This document shows, piece after piece, positions 9,935-21,267 of a stretch of DNA of 64,000 nt; positions within the stretch are counted from its first letter, which is position 1, and every line of letters starts with the position of its first letter. Position numbers and translations under genes: made by a program. The stretch comes from Leptobrachium leishanense (Eukaryota; Chordata; Amphibia; Anura; Megophryidae): assembly GCA_009667805.1 (NCBI GenBank), contig CM019069.1, positions 47,178,201-47,242,200 on the forward strand, read 5' to 3'. The notes under the pieces are model-generated. The model was not told where the DNA came from. It was given only the letters and a program-made list of their open reading frames with translations, and did not search any database.

Positions 9935-11492
9935 CCAAGTGGCACCACCCACACCCGAGGAACTTATGCAGGTCGGTTTTACACAGGGTCGTCTTCCTCC
10001 CGAAGAATTGCATCGACGACGTCTGCATAACCTCTGTCTTTATTGTGGTCGACCAAATCATATTGCACGTTATTGCCCAGAAAAGAACAAGGGTCGAGCA
10101 GGTAACTCTAGTCCCCTCCTTCGTCTCGTGCACCTGTCAACTTCAAGTGATTGCACTCCCTTGTTGACGCTACCTCTTGTCTTACAGTGGGGAAAGAAGA
10201 CACGAACTCTAATCGCGATGGTTGATTCCGGAGCGAGTGGAAATTTCCTCGATAAAGCGATAGCTGAAACTGTCTGTGTTCCTGTAATAAAGAAATCCTT
10301 CCCTTTGCAGATACAGGTTGTCGATGGGTCTTCTTTGTCCTCCGGGCCAGTCACCAAGGAGACAGTACCATTACAGGTGACCATAGGTCCTGGGCATAGT
10401 GAGGTAATACGATTCGATATCGTTAATACACCCTTATTCCCGATTATTTTAGGACTTCCCTGGCTTCGTCAGGATGATCCTCGGATTTCCTGGTCTTCTG
10501 GCACATTCACTTTTACTTCCTCCTACTGTACCCAGCATTGTCTCTTACCACGTTTTCATGTCGTGAATACTGTATTGGACACTAATATGACACCACAATA
10601 CCAAACCGTTCTTCCTGAAGTCTACTCCTTCTCCGATGTTTTCGATGTAAAAGGAGTGGAGGTTCTACCTCCCAGAAGGCCATATGATTGTCCTATCGAA
10701 CTCCTGCCAGGAGCACCTATTCCTTATGGAAGACTGTATCCGCTATCTGAACCCGAACTGAAGGTACTAAAGGGGTATATACAGGAGAATCTCGATAAAG
10801 GGTTTATCCGGCATTCAACTTCTCCAGCAGGTGCAGGCATCTTTTTTGTAGAGAAAAAAGACGGCGGTCTTCGTCCCTGTGTTGACTATCGTGAACTCAA
10901 CCGCATAACGATTAAAAACAGATACCCTCTCCCCTTGATCTCGGAGTTGATCGAGCGTCTTCAGGGGGCAACCATCTACTCTAAAATCGATTTAAAGGGA
11001 GCGTACAACCTGGTCAGAGTACGACAAGGTGATGAATGGAAGACAGCATTCAGGTCACGCTACGGCCACTTTGAATATATGGTGATGCCGTTTGGACTTT
11101 GTAATGCCCCTGGCACATTTCAACATTTTCTCAACGATATATTCCGAGATCTGCTGGATCAATATGTTGTGATTTACTTGGATGATATCCTTGTTTTCTC
11201 TTGTTCCCTCACAGACCACAGAGGCCATGTAGCAACGGTGTTGTCTCGTCTTCGAACTTATCGGCTGTATGCAAAGATTGAGAAATGCGTCTTTGAAGCT
11301 ACGGAGATAGAGTTCCTGGGTTTTCTGTTTACTCCTGGACGCATTGCCATGGATCACAAGAAGGTAGCAGCCATTAATACCTGGCCCGTACCCGTTGATA
11401 AGAAAGCCGTCCAACGATTATTGGTTTTGCCAATTTTTATAGACGTTTTATACAGGGGTTTTCCTCGATTATTCTACCCCTTACTGTGTTGA
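9868..11492 (+). pseudogene. pol: gag zinc knuckle, protease and reverse transcriptase, frameshifted
   Basis: The open frame starts formally at 9804, but retroelement sequence begins after the gag shift. A CCHC knuckle (C-X2-C-X4-H-X4-C) is at 10035-10076. The aspartic protease motif DSGAS has its Asp at 10224-10226. The reverse transcriptase carries VDYRELN, KIDLKGAYN, MPFGLCNAP, the catalytic YLDD at 11175-11186 and LGFLFTPG. After VDKKAVQR the frame goes wrong near 11423, where one G of a G run appears to be missing. The last 25 or so residues to the stop at 11492 are out of frame. Protease would cleave the polyprotein and RT would copy the RNA. Gag and pol are in one continuous frame, as in several vertebrate chromoviruses. 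Confidence 0.93.
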
Positions 11493-13687
11493 CAAAACAA
11501 CAGATCAAGTTCAACTGGACGGCAGAGGCACAACACGCTTTTGATTTCCTAAAACAACGTTTTAGTACCGCACCTGTTTTGGTCCTACCTGACCCTTCAC
11601 AACCATATGAAGTGGAGGTCGATGCCTCGTCTGTGGGAATCGGGGCCGTTCTATCACAAAGGAGACCTCCAGAACGGGCTCTACATCCGGTGGCATACTA
11701 CTCTAAGAAGTTAACCCCTGCCGAGGTCAATTACGACGTCAGTGACAGGGAATTACTAGCCATAAAATGTGCTTTGACAGAATGGCGTCATCTGTTGGAG
11801 GGTGCTCTTCACCCCTTCATGGTCTTCACCGACCACAAGAATTTGGAATATCTCAGGACTGCCAAACGACTTAACCCACGTCAAGCAAGATGGTCGCTGT
11901 TCTTTTCCCGTTTTGACTTTCAGGTGACATACAAACCCGGTACTCAGAACAAGAAAGCAGACGCTTTATCACGCCTCTCTTCTCCGGCAAATCCGAGTAC
12001 TGTCAATGATTCGATCCTTTTACCCTCTAGATTTCTTGGGGTTACCACGACCCTCATGCAACAGATGCGTTCACATACTGATCCTACTGTTCAACCACAA
12101 GTAGCCGGACTCCAAACACGACACAAGCAATGTCTGGTTCCTCTCCAAGAACAACTGGCGGTGTTACAACAATTCCATGATACTCCAGGAAGCGGTCATC
12201 CAGGAATAAGAAAAACCAAGGATTTGATAACACGGTATTTCTGGTGGCCGACCCTGGCTCAGGACGTAGAAAAATTTGTGAACTCTTGTTCAGTGTGTGC
12301 TCGTGCTAAACATAGCACAAAGAGACCTGTGGGTCTTCTTCAGCCTCTTCCGGTACCCGAACAACCATGGTCGCACATTACTATTGATTTTATTGTAGAG
12401 CTTCCTCCTTCACACAAATATACCACTATTATGGTGACTGTGGACCGTCTGACTAAGATGGCTCATTTTACTCCGGTACAAGGTTTGCCTACTGCGGCAC
12501 ACACTGCATCGCTCTTTTTACAGAACGTTTATCGCTTACATGGCGTTCCGGAATCCATCGTGTCTGATCGAGGGGTGCAGTTCACTTCTCGTTTTTGGAA
12601 ACATTTTTGCCGTGCGTTGGGAATATCAATCGATTTGTCAACTGCATATCACCCCCATACCAACGGACAGACGGAGCGGGTGAATCAATCCCTCGAAACG
12701 TACCTGCGCTGTTACACGACATACCTCCAGGACGATTGGGATACTTTGTTGTGCACCGCAGAATATGCATACAATGCTCGGTTGCACGATTCTACCCGTT
12801 CTCCCTTTTTTATGTTGTACGGTTATCATCCCCCTCCTCTTCCTGATTTGCCTAGTGTTACCCCGGTCCCCGGTGTCGCATCTCGTTTACGGGCTCTCCG
12901 GCAATGTCGTCGTACGGCTCGAGATAGTCTTATTGCTGCTCAAACGGTATATAAAGCGTATGCTGATCGACGTCGTTCTGCTTCGGTCACCTATTCGGTA
13001 GGCCAGAGGGTGTGGTTGTCTACACGCCATCTACGCCTCTCATGTCCATCCAAAAAATTGGGTCCGAAATATATAGGGCCATTTACCATTGTTTCTATGA
13101 TTGGTCCGGTCGCTGCTCGTCTCCAGCTTCCTTCTCGTTATCGGTTTCATCCGGTGGTGCATGTGTCTCTCCTGAAACCTGTTGGTACCAACTCCTTTCC
13201 TTGTCGGTCGCTGCCTCCTCCTCCTCCCGTATCTACGGATGGTTCTGAAGCTTTTGAGGTTGCGCAAATCCTAGATTCCCGTCTTCGGCGGGGTGTACTA
13301 CAGTACCTGGTTGACTGGGTGGGTTACGATCCTGAGGAGCGTTCCTGGGAACCTGCCACTTATGTCCGGGCTCCGGCCCTTGTCCGGGCGTTTCATGTTG
13401 CCCATCCCGAGCGGCCGGGTCCGTTGCGTGTCCGGAGGCCTTGCCTTCCGGGGGGGGTTATGTCAGGGTTGCGGGCTCCGCGGCGTTTGGTCCGGCCGCT
13501 CCCTTCTTATCGGGCCCGTGCCCGGAGGGTGCGGCTGGGGCCTACAGGAGCGCCCGGCGGTTCTTCGGGACCCGACTTACCCTCTGTGGTGGTTCCTGTG
13601 TCCCAGGGAGGAGGGAGACCGGGTCCTGGGTCGCCTGCGGCGGTTCTCCGCCGGAGCCCAAGGCTACAGGTGCAGGGCAAGCCTTAG
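11424..13687 (+). pseudogene. pol: RNase H, integrase and chromodomain of the gypsy pol
   Basis: The continuation of pol after the 1-bp deletion starts around 11424; the first in-frame ATG is 11486. RNase H shows VEVDASSVGIGAVL, SDRELLA and FTDHKNLEYL. The integrase HHCC finger (HPGIRKTKDLI to CSVCARAK) spans about 12190-12310. The catalytic triad is Asp 12386-12388 (TIDFIV), Asp 12566-12568 (VSDRG) and Glu 12674-12676 (GQTERVN), giving 35 residues between the last two (DD35E). A GPY/F-type module (LGPKYIGPF) follows, then a chromodomain at about 13255-13400 (ILDSRLRRGVLQYLVDW, WEPATYV). The frame enters the 3' LTR at 13461 and stops at 13687, so the last 75 or so codons would be LTR-encoded. 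The chromodomain probably steers integration to marked chromatin. Confidence 0.94.
13450..13460 (+). promoter_or_regulatory. Polypurine tract
   Basis: Eight G residues (13450-13457) followed by TTA directly precede the 3' LTR. This is the expected place for plus-strand priming. Confidence 0.7.
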
Positions 13688-14007
13688 AATGGATGCGCGC
13701 ATGCCCAGGCTCCGCCAATATGGCGGCCGGGCTGCGGCGCACGTCCATGACGTCATTGGCGTCTCGGGCAGGGGGGTGGAGCTTGGTGGGTATTTAGGCT
13801 TGGGAGACCATTTCCTCCTCGCTTCACAATTGTAGCAGTTCCCTAGTGTAGCTTTCCTTCCTAAGTTTATTGCCTTACGTGTTTGACCCGGAAAGTGACC
13901 CCTTACCACGAGTATTTCTCCTATCCTGACCTGGCTTGTGACCTCGACTTTGCATCTCTACTTGAACCCCTTGACTTCCACGTATCCGGCACCCGGGATC
14001 CCTGACA
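13461..14007 (+). repeat. 3' LTR
   Basis: 547 bp, nearly identical to the 5' LTR. It keeps GCTTCACAATT at 13821-13831, which pairs perfectly with the primer site. Differences cluster at CpG sites, plus three small indels. Confidence 0.95.
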
Positions 14008-14159
14008 GTCTGACCTTTCTTGACCCGAGATAAGACTATAAAAAAAGAAATGGTGGAATTAATTGGAATTAATAAAAATTGCAATACTGCCCTCTAGAGG
14101 ATAGTAAAAATAATGATCATATACCATTAATATTAACCATGACGTCAAATTGGCTATAA

Positions 14160-14380
14160 TAAGCGGCAAGGCTCTTGTGAGGCAGTCGGAGATTCCAGCA
14201 GACAGACTCACATCGCAATGCTTCAGACGTCCATTACACATGACACTCTGAGAAGTCGAGATTCCAGCAGTCAGACTCACACTGCAATGCATTACACATG
14301 ACCCTCTGAGAGTCCAAGATTCCAACACTCAGACTCACACCACGATGCAGGCAGGTCCCAAGACATGAGGCAATCAAGAT
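14160..14380. repeat. Degenerate 60-70-bp tandem repeat
   Basis: GAGATTCCAGCAG..AGACTCACA recurs at about 14188, 14258 and 14318 (the last as AAGATTCCAACAC), with a weaker fourth copy near 14370. Links contain CATTACACATGACNCTCTGAGA. Confidence 0.75.
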
Positions 14381-15470
14381 TCTCACTAAATTCTGACTCT
14401 CACCAACTCTCTAACTCACATGCATTGATTATCTGATATCGATAATTTTCACACATTCCAAAAATTACTACATCAGGAATTCCAAGGCAGACTTATCAAC
14501 ATCCAAATTGGACAGGTAATGTATGAAAAAGGGGAATTAATGTAATATATATATATATGTGTGTAGATATTCTTGCAACATTAGACTGAGATTCTCAGAT
14601 ACCGTTAAATCCAAATTCTAAGTAATTTCTATTCTGCAGATAGAAATATGAAGAAGTGGATATAAGGATTTATTCCTAAAAGAATGTTGTAAGATTGATA
14701 CCAAATATATATATTGAATTTGGAAATTACTGTGATTAAAATTAATAAGCAAGGAATTATATAACTACAAAATAAAAAGCAAAAGATTAGAAGTTTAATT
14801 CTCGAGATTAGGGGAGGATTCACTAAATAAGTTTTTATTACTTATCCTTAAATTAGTTTATCTTTTGTTGATCCATGTAGCATAGAGGCATATACATATA
14901 TATCTATAAGAGCTGGCTGGTTAAACATTGTTTGCTGGGAAATGCATGTTGTATTAAGCAGAAATGTTTATTAACCATTTGTGTATTAGTTACTAACTGA
15001 TAAGGTAAATGATATTAATCATATATGCAGTTACTAACTGGAGATACATATATTGTGAAGCTAGTTTTATATGCTGATGGATTGTGGTTTATAAATTGTT
15101 GTTTATGATATGAGATTTGAAACTTTTTTGTATACGTAATAAATATATATATATTTTATCCGATTATTGATTATTGTATTTTTTAAAGCAAAACACAGAC
15201 AATTAAAAGAATTCAGGATAATTTCTAAGAGATATAGACGATTGATATTTGTGTCTCGTATAAGTTTCTTATGAAATAATAATCCCTGATATATTGGAGG
15301 CAACTGCCGAGGTAGGTCCAGTAAGTCCAATATAGACATATTGGAGGCTTGGCTGATCAATCCAATATATATAAACGTGTTGTATTCACGTGCAGAGATT
15401 ATATCCGACATATTGTGACAACTAGGTTGTGGGAACTACCTTTGGGGCGTTACACTGTATTGCATCTAGA
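14381..15470. other. AT-rich unassigned DNA
   Basis: Very AT-rich with short TA runs (14541-14560, 15141-15155). No recognised element or gene. Confidence 0.5.
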
Positions 15471-15593
15471 ATTTGGTTTGCTCCATGGTGATTGGCGCTC
15501 TACCTAACCTTTGTATTTTCTCTCTAAGAATTCTTGTCTGGTGTTCATTTATTTCACTCTCATCCACTGGTCTTTTTATGAGCGTTCTTCAGA

Positions 15594-15631
15594 GTGGAAG
15601 GAACGTCTGTGAGAATGGACGTTCCTTCCAC
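15594..15631. repeat. Perfect 14-bp hairpin
   Basis: GTGGAAGGAACGTC at 15594-15607 and its exact complement at 15618-15631 enclose a 10-base loop. The surrounding 15471-16265 shows no recognised element. Confidence 0.8.
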
Positions 15632-16266
15632 ACTTTTGCCCGTGTGGCCACCTCGTACAGCACAGCTAGTGCGCTCAGCGCTACAAAGCCCAATCCTTCT
15701 ATGGACATCCGTCGCAACGTTTTGACGGGGAGGCTTTCAGCACGTTTGGTGATAGCACGCGCAACTAGTGTGCAAGCTACACCATGTGGCCCACCCCATC
15801 GATCAGTTACAAAGCTGAGACGGACGCAGAGAGGTGCGTCAGTACCCGCGCACGTAGTGCACTCGTCTGACCCCTGGGCCTTCGCTCCTTTAGAGTAACA
15901 GACACAATTTTCTTCTTGGCTTCCCTCACAAATATTCTACTGTCTTGGAATGGATATGGAGTTGTTGAAGACAACGTTTTCTTGGGGGTGTCATGTTCTG
16001 GAAGTCCCTTTCACTTCCAGAAACTTGAAATTTCAGTGTTCAAATACTTTGTTATTACTTTTGTATCCATTATCCTAACTGATGTTAATTGAATATACTC
16101 AATATAAGGGCTGTAGAACGTTGTTTCTCCTCATTGTCACAAAGTTTCCTTCAGACCTTCCGCCTTTAATGATCCCTGGATTTTATATTGTTTTTGTTGT
16201 GTCTAAAGAGACATGCTTATTTCTGTAATGTTTTCCAGGTAGTAGCCAGATGCTAAGTCTTTGCAT

Positions 16267-17110
16267 TATTATTATTATTATTATTCTTTATTTATAAAGC
16301 GCCAGCATATTCCGCAGCGCTGTACAGTAAGCACAGTATAGACAGGGTTACAATACATTGAACAACATTTGACAAACAGTACAGGAGGAGATGAGGGCCC
16401 TATTCCCGTAGGAACTCACAATCTAGGAGGGTTGGGGTTGGAAACAGGAGGAGAGGACTGTAAGGTGAGGGTGATTGATGGTTGCGTCAGTGAGTTGGGT
16501 GGTAGGCTTCCCTAAATAGGAATGTTTTAAGGGAGCGTTTGAAGGAAGAGAAGTTAGGGGAAAGTCTGACAGTACGAGGGAGAGCGTTCCAGAGAGTGGG
16601 GGCTGCGCGTGAGAAATCCTGCAGTCTATCATGGGAAGAGGTGATGCGGGGAGAAGCTAGGCGCAGGTCACTGTTTGACCTTAGGGAGCGGGCTGGGGTG
16701 TATTTGGTGATTAGTGAGGACAGGTAGTGGGGAGCTGAGTTAGTGAGGGTTTTGTAGGTAAGGATAAGGATTTTGAACTTAATTCTGCAGTGGATGGGGA
16801 GCCAGTGAAGGGACTCGCAGAGGGGAGCGGCAGAGACAGAGCGGCGGGTGAGGTGAATTAGCCTGGCGGAGGCGTTCAGGATGGATTGTAGGGGGGAGAG
16901 GTGGGACAGAGGGAGGCCAGATAAGAGATTATTGCAATAGTCGAGTCGGGAGATTACCAGGGCGTGTATGAGTTGTTTTGTGGCGACAGCGGTAAGAAAT
17001 GGCCGAATTCTGTAAATATTACGCAGTTGGTATCGGCAGGAGGAGGAAAGAGACTTGATGTGTATTGCTGTGAGAGCAATAGTTTTCCAGCTGTATAAAT
17101 ACGCAGGTCC
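16267..17110 (-). mobile_element. L2-clade LINE, 5'-truncated, with TAA-repeat tail
   Basis: On the minus strand the element runs from an ORF2 C-terminus (17149-16487) through a 3' UTR with the GCGCTGCGGAATATGCTGGCGC block. It ends in a (TAA)n tail at 16267-16287. The GCGC...TTTATAAA...(TAA)n tail is typical of L2 LINEs in frogs. Confidence 0.9.
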
Positions 17111-17149
17111 CAGAGGAGAATGCTTGAACATTTTGTGCCAACTGGACAA
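16487..17149 (-). pseudogene. L2 LINE ORF2 C-terminal fragment
   Basis: 220 codons, of which roughly the last 190 match the C-terminal end of L2-type ORF2: ALVISRLDYCNNLLSGLP, LQSILNASARLI, LHWLPIHCRIKFKILILTYKTL, YTPARSLRS, APTLWNALP and FKRSLKTFLFREA. The polymerase motifs and the endonuclease are missing because the element is 5'-truncated, so no activity is possible. This stretch has no internal stop, which suggests a young insertion. The first 30 or so residues (17149 to about 17090) do not look like L2. Confidence 0.92.
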
Positions 17150-17267
17150 ATTATTATATTTTATTCTTCTCCAATATATTTTTCAAGATTAAAGCACAAT
17201 GTTATCCTAGATCAACTATTTTTGTTCTTTATAGTTTCTCAGGTAAGCCATTACAAAAACGTTGTTA

Positions 17268-17730
17268 TTGTCACGGTCCTCACCGCCGGCGGGTCAAGAA
17301 GGGCAAATCCGGTACTGCCCAACCTTGAGCCACCCAGGCACCACCTTTCTAGCCCTGCCCTGCTGGACTTTGACTCTGCAATGCTCTTCGGCAGAATCAG
17401 CAGGTTTTGCCCTGAATGTCCTGTATAATGCAGACACATCTATCACATGATGCTTCTGCATTTTGGTTGTATCAGTAGTCTACCTGCCTGGGACTAAACC
17501 ATAAGCTTCTCTCCTGACTCCCTGTATGATATCTGTGTACCAGACCCTTGGCTACTGTTTCCTGGACTCTGCCTGTTTTCTGCCGCCCCCCCCCCAACCT
17601 ACAGCTTTCCCCTGGGTTTCGCTTACCGGATCACCCCTATTGGACACTGCGCCTAAGACCCCCTTTGTTACTCCTAGACACTCTGTTGCTCCATAACCCT
17701 CTGTTGCTTCCAAGATCCTTAACCCGTTCC
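17268..17730 (+). repeat. Possible solo-LTR or LTR-like fragment
   Basis: Starts TGTCACGGTCC and holds pyrimidine-rich TGACTCC, CTTGGCTACTG, GACTCTGCC and CTTACCGGATC text resembling gypsy LTR R/U5 sequence. No matching second LTR, CA end or target duplication could be defined. Confidence 0.25.
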
Positions 17731-18122
17731 TCACTGTGGACTTTCTCAATTTTCTGTCTTGTCCATCTGATTATTATACTGGTCAAAAATGATATTAGAG
17801 CAATTTTAGGGTAACTTTGTGTCACTGATTCCGAATATGGTAGAGGTTTTTCTAGACTTGCTCTGTTTCTTGAGATAACGAATGCCCTCATTGAAAAACA
17901 GAAAAATGCAAACATTTTAATGGTCAGGTATAGCCTATCCACAATTTACAGGGAAACAGACTCAAATCATGGCAAAGTGGCTATGGAGAAAGTGTACCTT
18001 TATGCTCATGTTAGTATAGAATTTTTAACGTTAGCCACCATGGTTTGCATCAGTTCTTCATAATGGTCTGGTTTGTGGTTCCCCAAGAAGATCTTGACGA
18101 CTGAGACATAACTTCGCTAAGC

Positions 18123-18521
18123 ATATAGAAGCATAGAAACATAGAAAATGTCGGCAGATAAGAACCTTTCGGCCCATCTAGTCTGCCCAATTACATGGAT
18201 ACTTTACCTGGATTTATCTTTTGTTTAGGATAGCCTTATGCCTATCCCATGCTTGCTTAAATTCAATTACTGTTTTGGCCTCTACCACTTCTACTGGAAG
18301 ACTGTTCCATGTATCCACCACCCTCTCAGTAAAATAATGCTTCCTGATGTTACTTTTAAACCTTTGCCCCTCTAATCTAAGACTATGTCCTCTTGTTTTG
18401 CTATTTTGTTTCCTTTTAAATATACTCCCTTCCTCTACCTTGTGGATTCCCTTTACGTATTTATATGTTTCTATCATATCTCCTCTGTCTCGTCTTTTTT
18501 CCAAGCTATGCTCCAACATCG
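18123..18521 (-). mobile_element. CR1-like LINE 3' end
   Basis: Reads on the minus strand from an ORF2 C-terminus into CCCAATTACATGG-containing 3' UTR and a tail of TTTCTATG-type units (18123-18150). A shorter copy lies on the plus strand at 4884-5170. Confidence 0.85.
18214..18519 (-). pseudogene. CR1-like LINE ORF2 C-terminal fragment
   Basis: 101 codons: LEKRRDRGDMIETYKYVKGI, KTRGHSLRLEGQRF, RKHYFTERVVDTWNSLP and VIEFKQAWDRHKAILNKR. The LE.RR.RGD.IE.YK...G start and the R.FF..RVV..WNSLP block are the usual C-terminal signature of CR1-like ORF2 proteins. The catalytic reverse transcriptase and endonuclease are absent. The peptide end is identical to the copy ending at 5084. Confidence 0.85.
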
Positions 18522-19649
18522 GTCATATATTTTATGAGATTTCAATCTTTGAGGAGTTTAAGAATTTTAGGATCGTCACAGATAAAACCAATGTTAAAGA
18601 GTTAATAGACAGACCAAAAACTGCTGCATACGTCAACTGCTTTGGGTCTTATTGGAATAAAAATATAATAATTTATAGGGTTTCCATTATCTCAACAACT
18701 AGAGCAAATTCTGCAAAACTATTGTCATTTTTTTGCATTCAGCTCCCTTAAAATACCCTAAAATCGTGAAAATATCCATGGTAACAAAAACAATTGTTGG
18801 TCTGTGTTATTGTTATTATTATTGTTATAACACTACAGGCTTACACACAGTGTTTATGCAGTATAAACAATTGCATAACAAAGCGAAACAAACCTAATTA
18901 GAAAAAGTATTTTGATAAAAAGTGATCTTAGACATGGAGAAAATAAAGCTAAACGTAGCACAGAAAAATTATGAATATCGTCTCCCTCCTTTCTGTGAAA
19001 AAAAACAAATGAGTAAAAGTAAAAGGTAAGCATTGCTGTTATATACTTAACACTCACTCATGTGCAGAGGGAGGTCTCAGAGAGGCCGTGATGGATCGGA
19101 GTGGCGCATGCGCACAGCTCTGCTACATCCTTTCTTTGCAGGCGCTAGAGCAGTGTTTCTCAACTCCAGTCCTCAGGACCCACTAACGGGCCAGGTTTGC
19201 GGGATATGTGAAGCACAGCACAGGTAAGTGTTCAGATCACAGAAATGCAATACTCTGTTGCAGCCACTGGACCACCAAAGATCAATGCCACTTCTAAGGG
19301 GAAATGCATCAAATGCAGGGTTGTTATGTAGAGTCCTGTATTTTTGGGATGAGGAAGGCATTTGATAATTGAAAGACAGGCATAAAATAGGGAGTGGCAT
19401 TAGGATTAGCTTCATGCTCACGGGTGTGCGCAGCCCATGATTTAGGGTGTGCACACATGTTACATTTGTTACTTACAAACTGTAAATAATCACATTAAAT
19501 GTTCATGTTCGTTATAAAAAAAACAAATATGGAAAACCCAAAAAGTGGAGAATGCTCCTATAAAGGTTGAAAGTAAGAGCAATTCACTGACCACGTACTG
19601 CACAAGTATGAAATATTGTGCATGAAGATCAACATCACGATTCAAAATA
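18522..19649. other. Unassigned DNA with a hAT-like end fragment at about 19149-19205
   Basis: GCAGTGTTTCTCAACTCCAG and TCCTCAGGACCCAC (19152-19185) resemble the terminal region of the hAT MITE at 59574-59757. No opposite end is present. The remainder shows nothing recognised. Confidence 0.45.
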
Positions 19650-21267
19650 CAGTTGTGTTCACAATTATTCAACCCCCACTGAAATTGAGTGTTTTGACCA
19701 GTTTGACATTGATTTTGATCATTCAGTCATCTTGCTTACAATTAAATCAAAGAGGCACGTGTAGGTCAGACAAATATAACATAACATTTATAATGAAATA
19801 ACCACAAATGTCTTTTCTGTGCTCACATCATTATCAGTTTTATTCAACCCCCAAGTGACATTCAATCTTAGTACTTAGTACAACATCCTTTTACAGTTAT
19901 AACAGCTTTTAATCGTGAAGCATAGCTTGACATAAGTGTCTTGCAGCGATCTACGGGTATCTTCGCCCATTCGTCATGGGCAAAAGCCTCCAGTTCAGTC
20001 ACATTCTTAAGCTTGCGCACTGCAACTGCTTTCTTTAAGTCCCACCAGAGGTTCTCAATCAGATTTAAGTCAGGTGACTGCGATGGCCACTCCAAAATGT
20101 TCCAGCCTTTAATCTGCAACCATGCCCTAGTGGACTTGGAGGTATGCTTGGGATCATTGTCCTGTTGAAAGGTCCAACGTCTCCCAAGCCTCAGGTTTGT
20201 GACGGACTGCATCACATTGTCATCCAATATCTCCTGGTACTGAAGAGAATTCATGGTACCTTGCACACGCTGAAGCGTCCCTGTACCTGCAGAAGCAAAA
20301 CAGCCCCAAAGCATGATTGACCCCCCCGCCATGCTTCACAGTAGGCAAGGTGTTCTTTTCTTCATAGGCCTTGTTCTTCCTCCTCCAAACATAGCGTTGA
20401 TCCATGGGCCCAAACAGTTCTAATTTTGTTTCATCAGTCCACAGAACACTATCCCAAAACTTCTGTGGTTTGTCCACATGACTTTTGGCATACTGCAGTC
20501 GACTCTACTTATTCTTTGGAGACAGCAAGGGGGTGCGCCTGGGAGTTCTGGCATGGAGGCCTTCATTACGCAGTGTGCGCCGTATTGTCTGAGCTGAAAC
20601 TTCAGTACCCACATCTGACAAATCTTTTCTCAGTTCCTCAGCAGTCACACGGGGACTTTTCTCCACTCTATGCTTCAGGTAGCGCACAGCAGTCGAAGTC
20701 AGCATCTTCTTTCTGCCACGACCAGGTAGCGTTTCAACAGTGCCCTTTGCCTTGAATTTGCGAATGATGCTTCCTATGGTCTCTCTTGGTATGTTTAACA
20801 TCTTTGCAATCTTCTTATAGCCATTGCCCTTCCTGTGAAGAGTAATCACCTCTTCTCTTGTCTTCCTGGACCATTCTCTTGACTTCACCATGTTTGTAAC
20901 CACACCAGTAAATGTCTAGAAGGAGCTGAGTATCACAGTCATTTTAAAGCTGCCTAATTGGTGCTTATTATGCTTTATTGCTGCTCCGTGACATCCACAG
21001 GTGTTTTCAATACCTGATTGAAAACACTTGAATGAACCTCTGTTCTTCAGAGTGGTAGTCTTCAAGGGGTTGAATAATTGTGTCAATGAAGAATTCACAA
21101 AAGAAACATTTACTACTGTATTACAAAACCAATTGATGTCATTTTAGTTGCATATGGTTCTTTAAAAAGTCCTTGTAGGATTTCATTCTGAATACAATTA
21201 CAAATGTACACTAAATTCCCTAAAACCCTTTACAGCATTGGGGGTTGAATAATTTTGAACACAACTG
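19650..21267 (-). mobile_element. Tc1-type DNA transposon, copy 1 (inactivated)
   Basis: 1,618 bp between inverted ends CAGTTGTGTTCACAATTATT and the complement of CAGTTGTGTTCAAAATTATT, with TA on both sides (19648-19649 and 21268-21269). It encodes a transposase on the minus strand and is closely related to the copy at 57775-59386. Confidence 0.96.
19868..20903 (-). pseudogene. Tc1 transposase with one nonsense and one frameshift mutation
   Basis: The frame starts at 20903 ([11 protein letters not shown]) and shows the paired-type helix-turn-helix DNA-binding region and the GRGRKK linker. Then the AAG codon of the sister copy is TAG at 20505-20507. Reading resumes through WTDET (first catalytic Asp). 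A C run of seven at 20321-20327 replaces six in the sister copy and shifts the frame after KHGGG. The C-terminal part ([10 protein letters not shown] to the stop at 19868) holds [10 protein letters not shown] and the final Glu region, where Pro in the NPIEN motif is Leu. Apart from the two breaks it differs from the 58 kb protein by only about ten residues. Confidence 0.95.

Larger units (their letters stand above)
8641..14007 (+). mobile_element. Full-length Ty3/gypsy chromovirus-type LTR retrotransposon
   Basis: A 5,367-bp element with LTRs at 8641-9185 and 13461-14007, each starting TGTCAGGG and ending CCCTGACA. The 5-bp duplication GTCTG flanks it (8636-8640 and 14008-14012). Domain order is gag, CCHC knuckle, protease, reverse transcriptase, RNase H, integrase, chromodomain. 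This is the Ty3/gypsy order, and the chromodomain places it among chromoviruses. By eye the LTRs differ at roughly a dozen positions (about 2%), so insertion was fairly recent. Two frameshifts break the proteins, one late in gag and one between RT and RNase H, so this copy cannot make its full polyprotein. Confidence 0.97.

Noticed and set aside
15473..15898. 141-codon plus-strand frame
   Set aside because: No domain or conserved motif seen; overlaps a perfect hairpin; treated as chance.
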